Below, one piece after another: positions 1 through 11,080 of a DNA stretch of 64,000 nt. Below the pieces are notes generated by a model. The model had not been told where the DNA came from, did no database searches, and saw only the letters and a program-made list of their open reading frames with translations. Every line of letters begins with the position of its first letter. Position 1 is the first letter of the stretch. The stretch is from assembly GCA_037043015.1 (NCBI GenBank), contig CM073327.1:18148727-18212726 (forward strand), written 5' to 3'. Source of the DNA: Bryum argenteum. Its lineage: Eukaryota > Streptophyta > Bryopsida > Bryales > Bryaceae. The position numbers and the translations under genes are program-made.

Positions 1-1378
1 CATCAAATCGCATCTTAAAATAATATATCATTGTATATTTGATCATGTAGTATTATGAATTGCTATAATAAGATATTGAAGATACATCACTTTCTACAAA
101 ACCAAAAATAATATACGCCATAAACGTGGACATGACTCATCTTTATTCGGGAGTTATTAACATTTACTAAGAACAAATAAATGAAAAATCTATATCTACA
201 CATTGCCACTACGCAACTTGTTTAATGATTAGGAGAGTCTTATAGAAATATAATCTTCCTACTCGCACATACACTTGAAAAACGAATATTAGCACATACT
301 ACTTTATACCCATGTACTTCTCAATTTGGGTTGCATGAATTTGTATTGCAAGTTTTATGTTATGTCTTTTTACTTCACATATTTATATATTTATATGATG
401 CTAATAGCCTTCCAATATAGTACATGATTGGGTATTCACTCTAATGCTCAATCACTAAAGGCCCAATCAACCATTTTGTGCTCTATTCCAAATTTTGACA
501 AGATATATCTGATTTAAAAAGGATTCTTGTTGGACTTATTTTTTACCTCTGATATGTAAGATGGGTTAGGAACCTCATTTACATTACAAAACCTAGTTTG
601 GAATCATGTATTGTTCACACCAACCCTTCAATCACAAACATGACAAGGTTTGCATAATATTGAATAACTTATTATAAAAGGAAACTAGTGATATTCTTTA
701 TAGTTACGTATTGGCCTTTTATATTTTATCATATAAGAAAAAATTTAAGGAAACCATACAAATAAATAAGTACTAAGAAGAGAAATGAGAATTTTATTTT
801 GCTATTGAAAGTTTTGGTGTCTTTAATCTATTACAAGAGAATTATTAACTATTATGAGGATTTCAATTATGACAATTTAATCTAAGCATTAAGATTTATA
901 TATTGTTTTTGGGGAGAAAGTTCACAAGAGTTAGAAAACTCACATTTCTTAACACATTTATTTTTCCTTCAAACCCCCCACCCCTAGCCTTTAGGGGTTA
1001 AATAAACAATCACCGATTTGGATTCAAATAAAATTTGCTTAGATACTTAAATCCGTAAATGGTTAGCAACTATAATATTTTTCATTATCGTAAGTCAATG
1101 TGAATATATTGCAAATTCTATCAAAGCATGACATTGTACCCGTAAAGAATTCCAAGTGATTCATGGATAGTTAAGATTCATATGAACAATGAGGGGTTAT
1201 TTATAATAAGTTCTATTTTTCATGTGTGTCCAAGCCCATAAGATCTTTTGAGTAAAACATTCTCTTCTATGAAAAGAAGATCTTCCCGACATTCCCCTGA
1301 CAAAATCGGCATGTGGATTAATGCCCTGATTTAGGTTGTAGGTACAATGTCAGGTACCTAAAAATAGACAATTCTTAA
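1..1378. other. AT-rich gene-free stretch
   Basis: No ORF of coding character and no recognisable RNA gene was seen. The only landmark is TTAGGGGTTAA at 991-1001, which matches the right-hand terminus of the TTAACCCC-ended repeat family seen at 2018-2632, 38172-39004 and 43728-44384. Its left partner was not located. Confidence 0.5.
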
Positions 1379-1399
1379 ATGCAAGCAAGGGGACGAAGA

Positions 1400-1925
1400 A
1401 GAAGTGAGAAGTGGAGAGATGAGGGAGTGTTGGTGAGTGAGAGAGGAAGAGAGGAGCGCAAGACACCGACCGGGATGTCGAGCGATGTCACCTGGTCGCT
1501 CGGTCGATCCATCGGTCGATCGGTCGCTCATGCAGTCATGCCATCAGCCAATTTTTTAAAATTTTTTTTTTCTCCTTGAATTCTGGTCGGGCCGTCCGAC
1601 CGGTGGACCTCGATAGGTCCAACGGTAGGAGGCTGCGGCGATCGATCGGACGGCTACTAGGCTACTAATCGGCATGCCGGTCGCCCCGGGTTAGGCCGGT
1701 CGGCAGGCCGGTCGCCATTGACCAAGGCGGAGGCCGGTCGCCCGAGCTAATGGCCATTCTAGGGGCCGGTCGCTCGGGCCGACGGCCATCCTAGAGGCGG
1801 GTCGCCCCATCTACCTGAAGTAAAAAGTTCAAAATCTCTGAGTCACGGACGCTCCCTTAACCCCCGACCTCCGGACGTCTGACGGATGTCCACCGGACGT
1901 CCGGACGTCCGGACGCCGTGACATC
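1400..1925. repeat. GC-rich low-complexity island with GGTCG motifs
   Basis: An abrupt GC-rich block inside AT-rich DNA. It is built from irregular copies of GGTCG, CCGGTCGCC and CGGACGTCC. No convincing reading frame is present. A similar GGTCGCC-rich block lies at 3270-3600, so the two may belong to one repeat type. Function unknown. Confidence 0.6.
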
Positions 1926-2017
1926 CCTGTATTTGATATCCCTTGCCCATATTATAATGAATAAATCAAATTTAGATATCAGGACAATCAAAATATTTTC
2001 AACACTTGTATTCACTA

Positions 2018-2632
2018 TTAACCCCTAAATGGTTTGACTCATTTGTAGTAAAATGAACACATCCTCAAAAGCATTGTCATAGGTGGAGGTAAAAGTGTGT
2101 TATCCAAATCTCAACCGTACAATCTTGTCGTAGACATATTGAACATCATGTGGGTCAAATTTTAAGTCATGAGGCTTCATAGATTGCGAGATCATAATGT
2201 ATTAATACTCAAAAACGATCACATAATTTCGTCATTTTCACTTTAAAGTGAAAATGCTACCATTAGACTTATTGCAATGAAAAAGTCACCAATTAGAATG
2301 TTGTTCACCTTCATCTCAGTAGCATCCTTGAACAAAAAAAAACCATGAGAAAAATTTCTTTGTGCAAATTATGGCCCTGCAATGGTGAAAACTGCCCTAA
2401 ATTTTACAAAGGAAAAAATGTCTAAAACTAGGCTGCTGTCACTGAAATGCATGCCATTAATTCATACTTCATTGTATGGGTCTGAGATTTTTATGACATG
2501 AACTAGACTTGATTTGGGACTCAACCCAAGTGATTTCGTCCAAAACGGAGTCCGGATGAAGAAGTTATGGCTCTCCAAAGTTTCTGTCATCCAGAATGTC
2601 GATTTTCGACATTCGGCCCGCTTAAGGGTTAA
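2018..2632. mobile_element. TTAACCCC-ended non-coding repeat (MITE-like), copy 1
   Basis: The left end reads TTAACCCCTAAATGG and the right end is the complement of TTAACCCTTAAGCGG, giving a degenerate terminal inverted repeat of about 15 bp. Its interior resembles the copies at 38172-39004 and 43728-44384 (shared wording around 'gagatcataatg'). The right-hand 190 bp are clearly similar, in inverted orientation, to 12908-13090. There is no coding capacity. A TTA target duplication would suit a PIF/Harbinger-like MITE, but this is inference. Confidence 0.5.
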
Positions 2633-3269
2633 GACATTATAGGAACTTGAAATAAGTGTACCTTTACTCTACTTGTCTTAGGCTCACTTTACACTATGGA
2701 CCCTCGAAATTGACCATTTGGCTTTACAATACCTTGATGAAAGGATAATGATTACTTACTTCAAAGTCCCCAAAGTATGCTAATTTATCCACAATGGATA
2801 ATGATTTTATGGTCTCATTGATTGTAGTTGAGTGGAAGTAAATGCCTCAACTCAACTACTATCAAGGAGACCATGAGGCTCAAAAATCATTGATTGGCTA
2901 GAGTACAATTATTTAAAAGGAAAGGATCGGAGGAAAAAGGGGAGGAAAAAGAGAGAATGGTGAGAATTTTATTTTAGAATTGAGATTAAACTTGTACGGG
3001 TCTAAATCCACTTTGCACCAGAAGAGTGTCTAAGGCACACAAAAATTCATTTTTTATTTATCATGGTCACGGGTCTTGGACAAAAGCCATAACTATGACA
3101 ATCATTTTCATTTGGGAATGAGAAATGTGAAGAAGCGGGGAATATGAAATTTGAAGAAGAAGAGGAATGAGAAATGAAGGGAGATTTAAGGGGAATGAGG
3201 GGGAACGGGGAAGATGCTTGAAGCGGGGAATTCAAAATTTGAATATGAGGGATTGAGGGATTGTGTAAA
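2633..3269. other. Non-coding AT-rich stretch
   Basis: No gene is supported. A purine-rich segment (about 2920-3280) gives spurious open frames on both strands. Confidence 0.45.
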
Positions 3270-3600
3270 AGAGGATCCAAGAGCAAGAGCGGGAGCTCTT
3301 GCGCACTCGCCCCTCCAGACTGCCCGTCGCCCCGGACCGCTATTGCAGCTGAACGCTGATCGCCCATGTGGGAGTGTGGGACCCGCAATCGCCCTGGGCG
3401 ATCGTCGCTCGCTGTAGGGAGATCGGCGGTCGCGTAGGCGCGGTGGCCACGGCGACCGCCGATCTCCCTGGACTGCCGGTCGCCTACGTGCGGTAGCCCA
3501 GAGCGATCGACGATCGCCACAGGCAACCATTGATTGCATAGGGCCACCGTTGGTCGCCTACCCGAGCTCGCCCACCCGTGGTCGCCTACTGTGACTAATA
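3270..3600. repeat. GC-rich GGTCGCC/CGATCGCC island
   Basis: A GC-rich block with many short self-complementary words (GGCGATC, GGTCGCC). Open frames on both strands follow from base composition and show no domain. It directly precedes the truncated element A and holds the hairpin at 3416-3469. Confidence 0.55.
3416..3469. repeat. Perfect inverted repeat, 18-bp arms
   Basis: The left arm is 3416-3433 (AGGGAGATCGGCGGTCGC) and the right arm is 3452-3469, its exact reverse complement. The loop is 18 bp. The stem would be very stable. No ORF or terminator context explains it. Confidence 0.75.
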
Positions 3601-3807
3601 TTCCATTTTCCACGTCATTATTGACCCTACACCACGTATGAAAATAGCTTTTTACCTCAATGTCAATCTCGAAAACCGTCAACAAGTTTTTACTATGCAA
3701 TTTCTGGTAAGGTCGACATCCCCGTCGAGTCGGGCGTCAGACAGACATGTCGAATACGGACAATTCAGACAGACATTCCGAAAAGTGTGTCTAATTAGAC
3801 AATCCTG

Positions 3808-4864
3808 GTGTACATCGACTACGGTCGATTAAACACAGCCACCCAAAAAGACCACTTCCTACTTCCATTCATAAACCAAATATTGGATGAAGTGGCGGGC
3901 CACGAGCTTTATATTTTTTTGGATGGGTACTCAGGGTATAACCAAGTGTCCATCCACCCCAACGATTACCACAAGACCGCGTTCACCACCCTGTAAAGGA
4001 CATTTATCTATGTGGTCATGCCCTTTGGTTTGTCCAACGCCCCATCAGCGTTCCAATGGGTTATGACTGCGATTTTTGTAGACCTTCTCCACAAATCAAT
4101 GTCCGAGTTCATTGATGATTTTAGTACGCAAACAAGTACCCTTGATCATTACGTCATGTTATGAGAGTGTTTCGTCCGGTGCGGCCGAAACCACCTATCT
4201 TTGAACTCCGCCAAGGTTTACTTGGAGGTGCAAAAAGAGGTATTATTAGGATACGTCATACGTGGTATCTAAAGCCGGCAAAGAACCGGACCCCGAGAAG
4301 GTTGAGGTAATCCTCAACCTTGAACCTCCAACGTCGGTCAAGGGTATTCAACGTGCCCTTGGTCACTTTGGATGATACCGGGACATTATGGCCAATTATG
4401 CCATGGCGGCCATACCCTTGACTAACCTCACTAGAAAGGAGGGCAAGTATGAGTGGACCCAAGAATGTCAAGAGGGTTTTGATGCCCTCAAGTCCAAATT
4501 GACCTCCTACCTCTGTCTTATGGCCCCAAATTGGGACATTCCCTTCCATGTTTATTGCGATCCCTCGGCGGTAGCCGTGGGGGCGTCCTTGTGCCAACGA
4601 CATGGACCCAACAGCAAGGACCACCCCGTGGCATTCGCTAGTCGCCAATTAACTGCCGCGGAGCGGAATTATTCCACGACGGAGAGGGAATGTTTGGCCA
4701 TGGTGTTTAGTGCCAATAAATTTAGGCACTATTTACTCATGAACCTCGTAGTCTTTTTTGTTGAACATCTAGCATTGCGCTATATGGTCAACAAACCGGA
4801 TCTTAGTGGCCGCGTGGCCCATTGGGTTTTACTCCTAGAAGAGTTGGATTATACCGTGGAGTAG
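3808..4864 (+). pseudogene. Element A reverse transcriptase and RNase H region
   Basis: Fossil coding sequence. Reverse-transcriptase wording (VYIDYGRLN, FLDGYSGYNQVSIHP, MPFGLSNAPSAFQ) is followed by RNase H wording (TTERECLAMVFSANKFRHYL). Gene order and spacing are normal for Ty3/gypsy pol. It is broken, and no function is expected from this copy. Confidence 0.8.
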
Positions 4865-4876
4865 AAACCCAATCGC

Positions 4877-6234
4877 TTGCACTTCCAAGCGGACCACCTC
4901 TCACGGCTATCCGATTCCATGGACACGTTAGACATTGATGATGAACTTCCTGATGCCAACCTTTTCTCAATCACAGTGGTCCCTACTTGGGACACTTATA
5001 TCTCCGAGTTTTTGAGCACTAAAAAACTCTCGGATCACCTAGATGCCAACGAACGGCGCAAGATCCGGGTCAACAGCCGCCACTATGTTATCGTAGGTAA
5101 CCGATTGTACCGGCGGGGCATTGACGGGGTCCTCCGCCGTTGTGTAAGTGAACTTGAGGCATCCTGTATTGTCATAGCATGCCACGGGAACACTTGTGGT
5201 GGGCACTTTTTGGGCCGTCTCACGGCCCAAAAAATCCTCCGAGCCGGTTACTTTTGGCCCACCATGTTTTCCGATGCCCACCGGCACGCCACCAAGTGTG
5301 ACGCATGCCAACAGTACGCTAGGAATGACCTCCATATGGCATTCTCGCTAATCCCTTCTTTACCATTACTTCCGTTTGAAAAATGGGGCATTGACTATGT
5401 GGGTCCCGTACACCTCACTTCCTAACGCAAATGACATACATCATTCCTGCAGTGGATTATTTAACCAAGTGGATTGAGGCCAAAGCGGTCAAAGTCGCAA
5501 ACAAGGAGACCACTGCACTCTTCTTGTTTGAAAATGTCTTCTCCTGGTTTAAAGTCCCACGAATTTTGGTTAGTAATTGGGGCACTCATTTCCTGAATGA
5601 TCTTATTGAGGAACTTACCACGACTTACAGAATAGACCACCGTAAGACAACCCCCTACCATCCTCAAACCAACGGTTTAGCCGAGCAATGTAACGAAACC
5701 ATCGTGAGAATTCTGAGGAAGACCATTCACGATAACACGCGGGATTGGCACACCAAGCTCAATGCCGCTTTGTGGGTATATAGGACCACGTTTAAGGTCA
5801 CCACGAGGCAAACCCCGTTTGCCTTGGTTTATGGAATAGAGGTTGTTTTGTCCATCGAAATCGAGATCCCCTCCTTACGCATGGCGAACGAGGCTAGACT
5901 TCCTATCTCGGATTCTATCCACGATCGGGTCCTCATGCTTGAAGGGTTGAGTGAGACCCGGCGCCTTAGCGCCCAACATATTGAGACAATGACCCGGCGC
6001 CACAAGGTGACCTTTGACAAGCTTCATAAGAAGCAATTTTTAGCTCCGGGAGACTTAGTCATGCTCCAAGATGTCACGAGGTTGGAATTTCCGGGCAAAT
6101 TTGATGCCATATGGCTAGGCCCATTTGAGGTTTTGGATGTCCGTCCAAACAACACGGTTCAACTCGCGACGTTAGATGGTACACCTTTCCCCTCTCGCAC
6201 GAATGCCGAGCGATGCAAGTTGTACCACATCTAA
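4877..6234 (+). pseudogene. Element A integrase region
   Basis: Fossil integrase. An HHCC-type zinc-binding segment (GHFLGRLTAQKIL ... CDACQQYAR) is followed by the catalytic core (KWGIDYVGPV, VDYLTKWIEAKAV, YHPQTNGLAEQ) and a C-terminal segment with FPGKFDAIWLGPFEV. The order and spacing match plant Ty3/gypsy integrases. It is part of the truncated element A and is read as a relic. Confidence 0.85.
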
Positions 6235-6673
6235 CCGTGCACGTCCAATGGGAAGCAATTGCCTACGAGCTTCGAGACCCTGAGTCCGTTGCATTTTTGG
6301 GCAAAAATGCCCCGCAGATGGCTGACACCTGTGAACCGGCGAAACGGTTCACGCTTGCGGGAATTGCTTTCTATAAGCCTTAGTTTAGTTTATTTATATT
6401 CAAATTCCCTAATTGGGACATTTAGGCCAAATCTTCTGGTTTCCGGGAATCCATGATCTTGGGGGGAGTTTTGCCTAAATGCCCCGGCGTTGATTTAGTT
6501 TATTCTAAATTGGGGATATTGATTGGTGTCAATGTATTATGGCATGTTAGCGGGTATTTTCTATGCCTCCATTATTGTTCATAATTTAGCGCACACATGT
6601 GATTGCTTAAAATCCTCCTATTTAATAATCAAGGAAATTAATTAAATCATACGGATGAAATTGTTGGATGAAC

Positions 6674-6678
6674 AAAGA
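6674..6678. repeat. Target-site duplication of element B, left copy (AAAGA)
   Basis: AAAGA lies directly before the TG of the 5' LTR at 6679. The same AAAGA lies directly after the CA of the 3' LTR at 41323-41327. A 5-bp duplication is normal for Ty3/gypsy integration and shows that the two LTRs belong to one insertion. Confidence 0.92.
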
Positions 6679-7272
6679 TGTTAACGGAATATTCTTAGTA
6701 TATTCGCTAGGCTATTTTTAGTCTAGTCTCTACCCGGCAGGTATAGACCCGGCAGGCGATACCCGGTAGGGTTAGCAGGTCGGATCTCTAGTTGTTGTTT
6801 TTAGAGTCTTAGACTCATTTTGGACACCCGACCTTTCTGGCCGACCTGGCAGACTGGTCGGCTGCCCTGTTGTTCTCAGCTGGATCTGACAGTCAGTCAG
6901 ACCCAGCCGACTATATGTACCACCCTCTTCTCCGTGAGGGTTGTTGCTAGTAATCTATCCATTTTTTGCCAGTAACCTCGGAGTTCTGCATAGTCTTCTA
7001 TTCTGTTCTTTTGTTGTGTGTGTTTGAATAGACTAGCCGACTTTTGTTTTGCAGGAGCTCTGACCTGTTTGTGAGAATCGTGTATTTTCTCTCCCTCTAG
7101 TGTTTAGCAGACCCGACCTAAAGCTGTCTGGTCCTTCTAGGTACTCACTAGTCGGTAGATTCAACTCTCTTCCTTCCTTGCTAGTAGCAGTTTTGATAAC
7201 CCAACGTTACTGCGACTAGTAGGAACTAACTTAGACTCGTTAGGGTGTGTTTCCAGAAAAACCCCCTTAACA
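6679..7272 (+). repeat. Element B 5' LTR
   Basis: A 594-bp LTR running from TGTTAACGG to TTAACA. It matches 40729-41322 except at about two positions. It contains a TATA-like TATATG at about 6912 and a Pu/Py-rich 3' half. It is read as promoter plus R/U5. Confidence 0.95.
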
Positions 7273-7658
7273 TTTGGCGACCTATGCTTGAGTTCGATTC
7301 CATTGTTTCCAGATCGCGCAGATCTGAAGTAGAGCAGGTAGATCTCCCTCAACATTGGGCTACCGTGCGATTGTCTGGTCCAGCATTTTGGATCTGTAAA
7401 CGAGTAGAAACTGTCTAGAGCATGCCGACCTAGATGTCGACCCTGCACAAATCTGCTCTGAAAGTGTCTGCTATAGAGGTTTAGGAGTATGCAACCTACC
7501 GGTCAGTTGACACAGAAGTTGTTGGTATCAAGGTTTCAGTAAAAATCTGTCTCCTACACTTAACAGCGTCTGACCTAGTCAAGTAGAGTACGGCAACATA
7601 GCTAAAACGCGCCTCGGAGATCATAGTTGCTACGTGTCTATCCAGCAAAAGTAGAGTC
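7273..7658 (+). other. Element B leader, left part, with primer-binding site
   Basis: The sequence right after the LTR begins TTTGGCGACC. This fits a tRNA primer-binding site of the TGGCGAC type used by some large plant Ty3/gypsy elements. I cannot assign the tRNA with certainty. The leader is non-coding and is cut at 7658 by the DNA transposon. It resumes at 26204. Confidence 0.6.
7655..7658. repeat. Target-site duplication AGTC of the giant DNA transposon (left copy)
   Basis: AGTC precedes the left terminal repeat at 7659. The same AGTC follows the right terminal repeat at 26200-26203. A 4-bp match alone is weak. Together with the perfect 28-bp inverted termini it marks the insertion boundary. 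Confidence 0.75.
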
Positions 7659-7686
7659 AACACGTAATTCGTTATAATGGGAATAT
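7659..7686 (+). repeat. Left terminal inverted repeat (28 bp)
   Basis: This repeat is identical over 28 bp to the reverse complement of 26172-26199. The outermost bases are AACACG. Similarity stops immediately inside, so the repeat is short and sharply bounded. Confidence 0.92.
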
Positions 7687-7727
7687 CCAAACTCTCAAAA
7701 ACCAATCGACCTAAATTCCAACATATA

Positions 7728-7806
7728 TATCGAGCTAAACGTGCATGTTTTAGAGCAAAACGCGCGTGATGTAGAGCTAAACGCGCATGTAGTAGAGCTA
7801 AACTGA
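7728..7806 (+). repeat. Subterminal half-sites of the hairpin repeat
   Basis: Four spaced copies of a half-hairpin word (GAGCTAAACGYGCATG-like) lie 45-120 bp inside the left terminal repeat. Arrays like this near transposon ends often bind the transposase. That role is inferred here. Confidence 0.6.
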
Positions 7807-8070
7807 ATACAAAAGATGATGAAAATAGCAAGAGAAAATGCAGCCTGACAGCAGTTTGCTAAAAGAGCACAATAAAACGATAAAGTCAATTAAACTGGGA
7901 ATCGACGACCAAGTCCGGAAATGTACAAACACTTCCATTGTTAACTTTAAGGCATAAAAACCGTCCCAATACTTAACTACGAATGGTAGGACTTCTAGAA
8001 CGACCATTTCAAAGATGAATGTATTGACAAAAAGTCACACGATAAATTGACAGCTCAAATTGCACTGAGG

Positions 8071-8100
8071 TCATTTAGCTCGACTAGAGCTAAATGGGCA
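8071..8100. repeat. Hairpin repeat copy downstream of the DUF7869-type gene
   Basis: A single copy of the TTTAGCTCGA hairpin lies just past the stop codon (8124) of the leftward gene, in its presumed 3' untranslated region. Confidence 0.7.
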
Positions 8101-8123
8101 TGCCCAAATAGAGGGATGTCAGG

Positions 8124-11074
8124 CTACTCCTCTCCAACGTCGAACCGCTCAATACTTTGTTTGATGATGTCGATTTGACGCTCCGATAAAGAAATAATAG
8201 GACGCCGAGAGCCCAGTTTTGCACTTGATTTCCATGACGTAAAAATTGCATCAGCATGAAGCCATTCCGGAATGTGAGTGTCTTCAACTTTCCATTTGAA
8301 TGTCTTCTTCGTATCCCAACCAGCATAGGTTTCCTGAACAACACTATTTCTCGATGCAGGTTGAAAATATTGCATTTGAATACAGCCTGGATAGTTGTGA
8401 TCAACATCAAAATCAGTCAGGGCCCTAGCAATCCAGAAAGGACGAGCATCCCCATCAGCTGGCCGTAGAGCTACAAAGTATCCAGCAAAAACATCTCGAC
8501 CAACCCGAAAGGACTCCCTTGGTCTATCACACAACCGTCCGATAAAGTGCGGATCACGCCCATATTCTTCTCGCAGTTCGCCAGTATTTAAGAATTCTCG
8601 TGTCGCAGGTACTCGAGTTAAAGGCCAACAACCGTTCTTCAAAAATGAGGACACTTCTATAGGCTCAACCAACGCCAGCTTCACAGCTCGCCAATAGCGA
8701 ATAACAAATTCATGACGCCGACCAAATTCTCCCGATATGTCCTCCGTACTTGAAGTCTCCCACATCTTAATAAACCCTCCAATGCCTTTTACAATGTCAT
8801 CACGGTTCTTCATAGGAATAGGCGACAAAGGTTTCATGTCACCTGTAGGTAACATTGGTTTCCCCGTACTTCGGTCCTCTTTCCACAATTTTATACCTCC
8901 ATCAGTAGAAGGTAACCACTCCTTGTCTCATGCATAACATCTTATACTTTGCATCATGGGCCATCCATTGTCATGCTTGTAAAACTTGAACTCGCGACCC
9001 TCCGAATGCCCAACTAAAATTTCATCTCTGGAACCAATGTAGTCTTTGATATAACCCTTAAAGTCAGGTATTTCCTCTATCAAATGAGGAATGACGGGCA
9101 AAGCCTCCGCGTCCATAAATGACTTCATCAACTGAGGAAGTGTGAGAAAGTCGTTCTCTTTGAGAGTCATGCTCCAACGTCCAAAGAGGGCGTCAATGTC
9201 TTCGTGGGTATGTCCAACTAACAAGAAATTAACGTATACTTCACGGAACACACCCATGTGTACGAAGAGACCAAAAGCAAAACATAAATCTATTCTTGTT
9301 ATCAAAAGTCATGCGTTGTCGAGTTGCACATGCGGGACGGAGGTAGAGGCTCCGCCACCCCACAAACTTCACTTTCGGGTAGAAGAGAGTTTAAACACCC
9401 TTCTTTTCCGAACAAAGATGCTGACTTCAAATAAAGGCAGCGACCCCGAATTTGCGAATAATGACTTCGAATACGAGATCGGAACACCTTCTAGATCTCG
9501 TAAAAGCTTTAATATTGATCCAACAGTGTGATTGCAATCACTTGGATAAATATCGAGCCCATAATGAGCATATCGGACATCGCTATGCCCGTGAGCAATC
9601 ATGCCAGTCACAGCAATTGGAAGCTTCATTAATGCATCATTTGCCTTCGTTTTATGTGAAAATACAGGGCAGGCAGTCTTCGCATGATCCATTTTGTCAT
9701 GTATTATACAGAGGACATCTCTCGGCCGCTGAATAGAAAGAGAACGACTTGAATAATAATACTCACGATGCGTTTCTTGATGATGCAAATGCTCCTCTAG
9801 CTTCTTGATCCACATATTCTCTTCACATGAATCAGGTACCATAGACTTGATCATTGTCTCCATCCTGTCACAAGTTGAGCAACGAGCAAAGTTGTCCCCA
9901 GGCGCCTTCTTTGAATACTCAGAAAATTTTGACCTCCTAATCCTGCTCAGTGTGCTCTGAGAAATAGACTTCAAGCCCAACCTCTCATTGATGTCATTGA
10001 TCCCTGGTATGGCATCCTTCCATCTAAAGGACGATGGCAAGGACCGCGAGACAACCTTCTCACCAGATGTCAACATCTTCGACCGGTGGGGCATATGATC
10101 AGCAGCATTGTCAATGAATGTCTTGAGAGTAGCAACAGCTTGCTTCACGTGCAATCGAGGTTTCTTCTGACCAACATTCCCATGGTGCCGAGCACGTAGT
10201 CCAGCTGCAGCTTCTGCCTTCCGCCTGTAAAATGTGGAAATCGGAACTCCACTAATATGTTGCCATGCACGCGCGCAAACATCAATGCCTTCAGTGGTCA
10301 CCATCATCTTGCCGTCCGGTGCCTGATGAAAACGATTATGAACATCGATCTTGAAATGTGATTTAAATTTAAAACCCGACGCCTCGTACATCTGCTTTCG
10401 GAGAGCCATAATTTTCTCACGAGGGAAAGGTTGGCAACAGTTCTTGCTGCAGCAAATCTTGCTTGCAACTAAGTTGACTGAATCTAACGTCAAGAGTTCC
10501 TCCTCCCTCTTGGTCCTCACAACCCGTTGGTTCCGTTCTCCCAAATCATACGGTCGCACCCCCTTCTTCTTTGGATGATCGCGGGCATAAACAGCGACGT
10601 TAAACTGATCAACTCGTAAATGATCAAGTAGTGACCAACCCTCATGCATAGCATGGCTGAGCTTCCAGTTCCTAGTTCCATAAATGGTCTCAGCAGGTAT
10701 GAACTCGAAATTCAAACACTTCACGATCTGCACAACTACTTGATCTTCACATAAGGGCTCGTCATTATTCTCAAGCATTCTTTCAGCGTCCAGAGTCTGA
10801 CAAATGCCTTCACCCACAACGTCGCCACCATCGTTGAGAAGTGTCACAAATTTCGTAACCCATTTACTTCTGGGTAGTCCGGGGCAATCTTTTAAATGGT
10901 CCGGAAGAACAAGCTCAGAAGGACCATCCAAGTCCTACAAGACCACAAACATAGACGAATTAGTACGAATGGATAAACTCAGAACAAGGATGTATTATGC
11001 AAAATAAGTAAGTCCAGTACCTCCGAAAAAAGACGCCGCAAATCATCCTCGCCATCGGACTCACTCAATTCCAT
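8124..11074 (-). pseudogene. DUF7869-type protein, likely transposase of the giant DNA transposon
   Basis: Predicted start ATG at 11074 (exon 11021-11074, 18 codons, MELSESDGEDDLRR). A GT-AG intron (10935-11020) is followed by a long exon whose frame is open to about 9369, giving a protein near 900 residues. Features in order: Cys/His-rich segment (CCSKNCCQPFP), a second Cys pair (ARCSTCDRME), HDKMDHAKTACP, GLDIYPSDCNHTVGS, QLDNA, FDNKNR, NFLLVGHTHEDIDALFGRW, then a C-terminal region ending IERFDVGEE with stop at 8124. The three acidic blocks (HDKMD, QLDN, GHTHEDID) are laid out like an RNase-H-fold DDE nuclease; that role is inferred. The frame shifts at least three to four times between about 9490 and 8890, so this copy should not make a full protein, unless these are sequencing indels. 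Confidence 0.75.
10935..11020 (-). other. Predicted intron 2 of the DUF7869-type gene
   Basis: In the leftward sense the exon ends CGGAG before GTACTG, and the next exon starts GACTTGGATGG after TTGTAG. Splicing keeps the frame (SE then DLDGPSE). The 86-bp intron has no hairpin. Confidence 0.7.
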
Positions 11075-11080
11075 GATAAC

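Larger units (their letters stand above)
3808..6673 (+). mobile_element. Element A: 5'-truncated Ty3/gypsy fossil
   Basis: An old plant-type Ty3/gypsy retrotransposon. Only the 3' part of pol is present, in the order reverse transcriptase, RNase H, integrase, followed by a short tail, a polypurine tract (about 6461-6468) and what may be the start of its 3' LTR. The gag and protease regions and a 5' LTR were not found in the window. The integrase and RNase H wording resembles the Athila/Tat (non-chromovirus) side of the family. It looks broken, with a handful of breaks plus 5' loss. Element B is inserted into its 3' end, so A is the oldest layer here, and its tail may resume at 41328. Confidence 0.8.

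Noticed and set aside
3047-3700. 217-codon minus-strand ORF
   Set aside because: Spans a purine-rich tract and a GC island, with no domain, and overlaps equally open frames.
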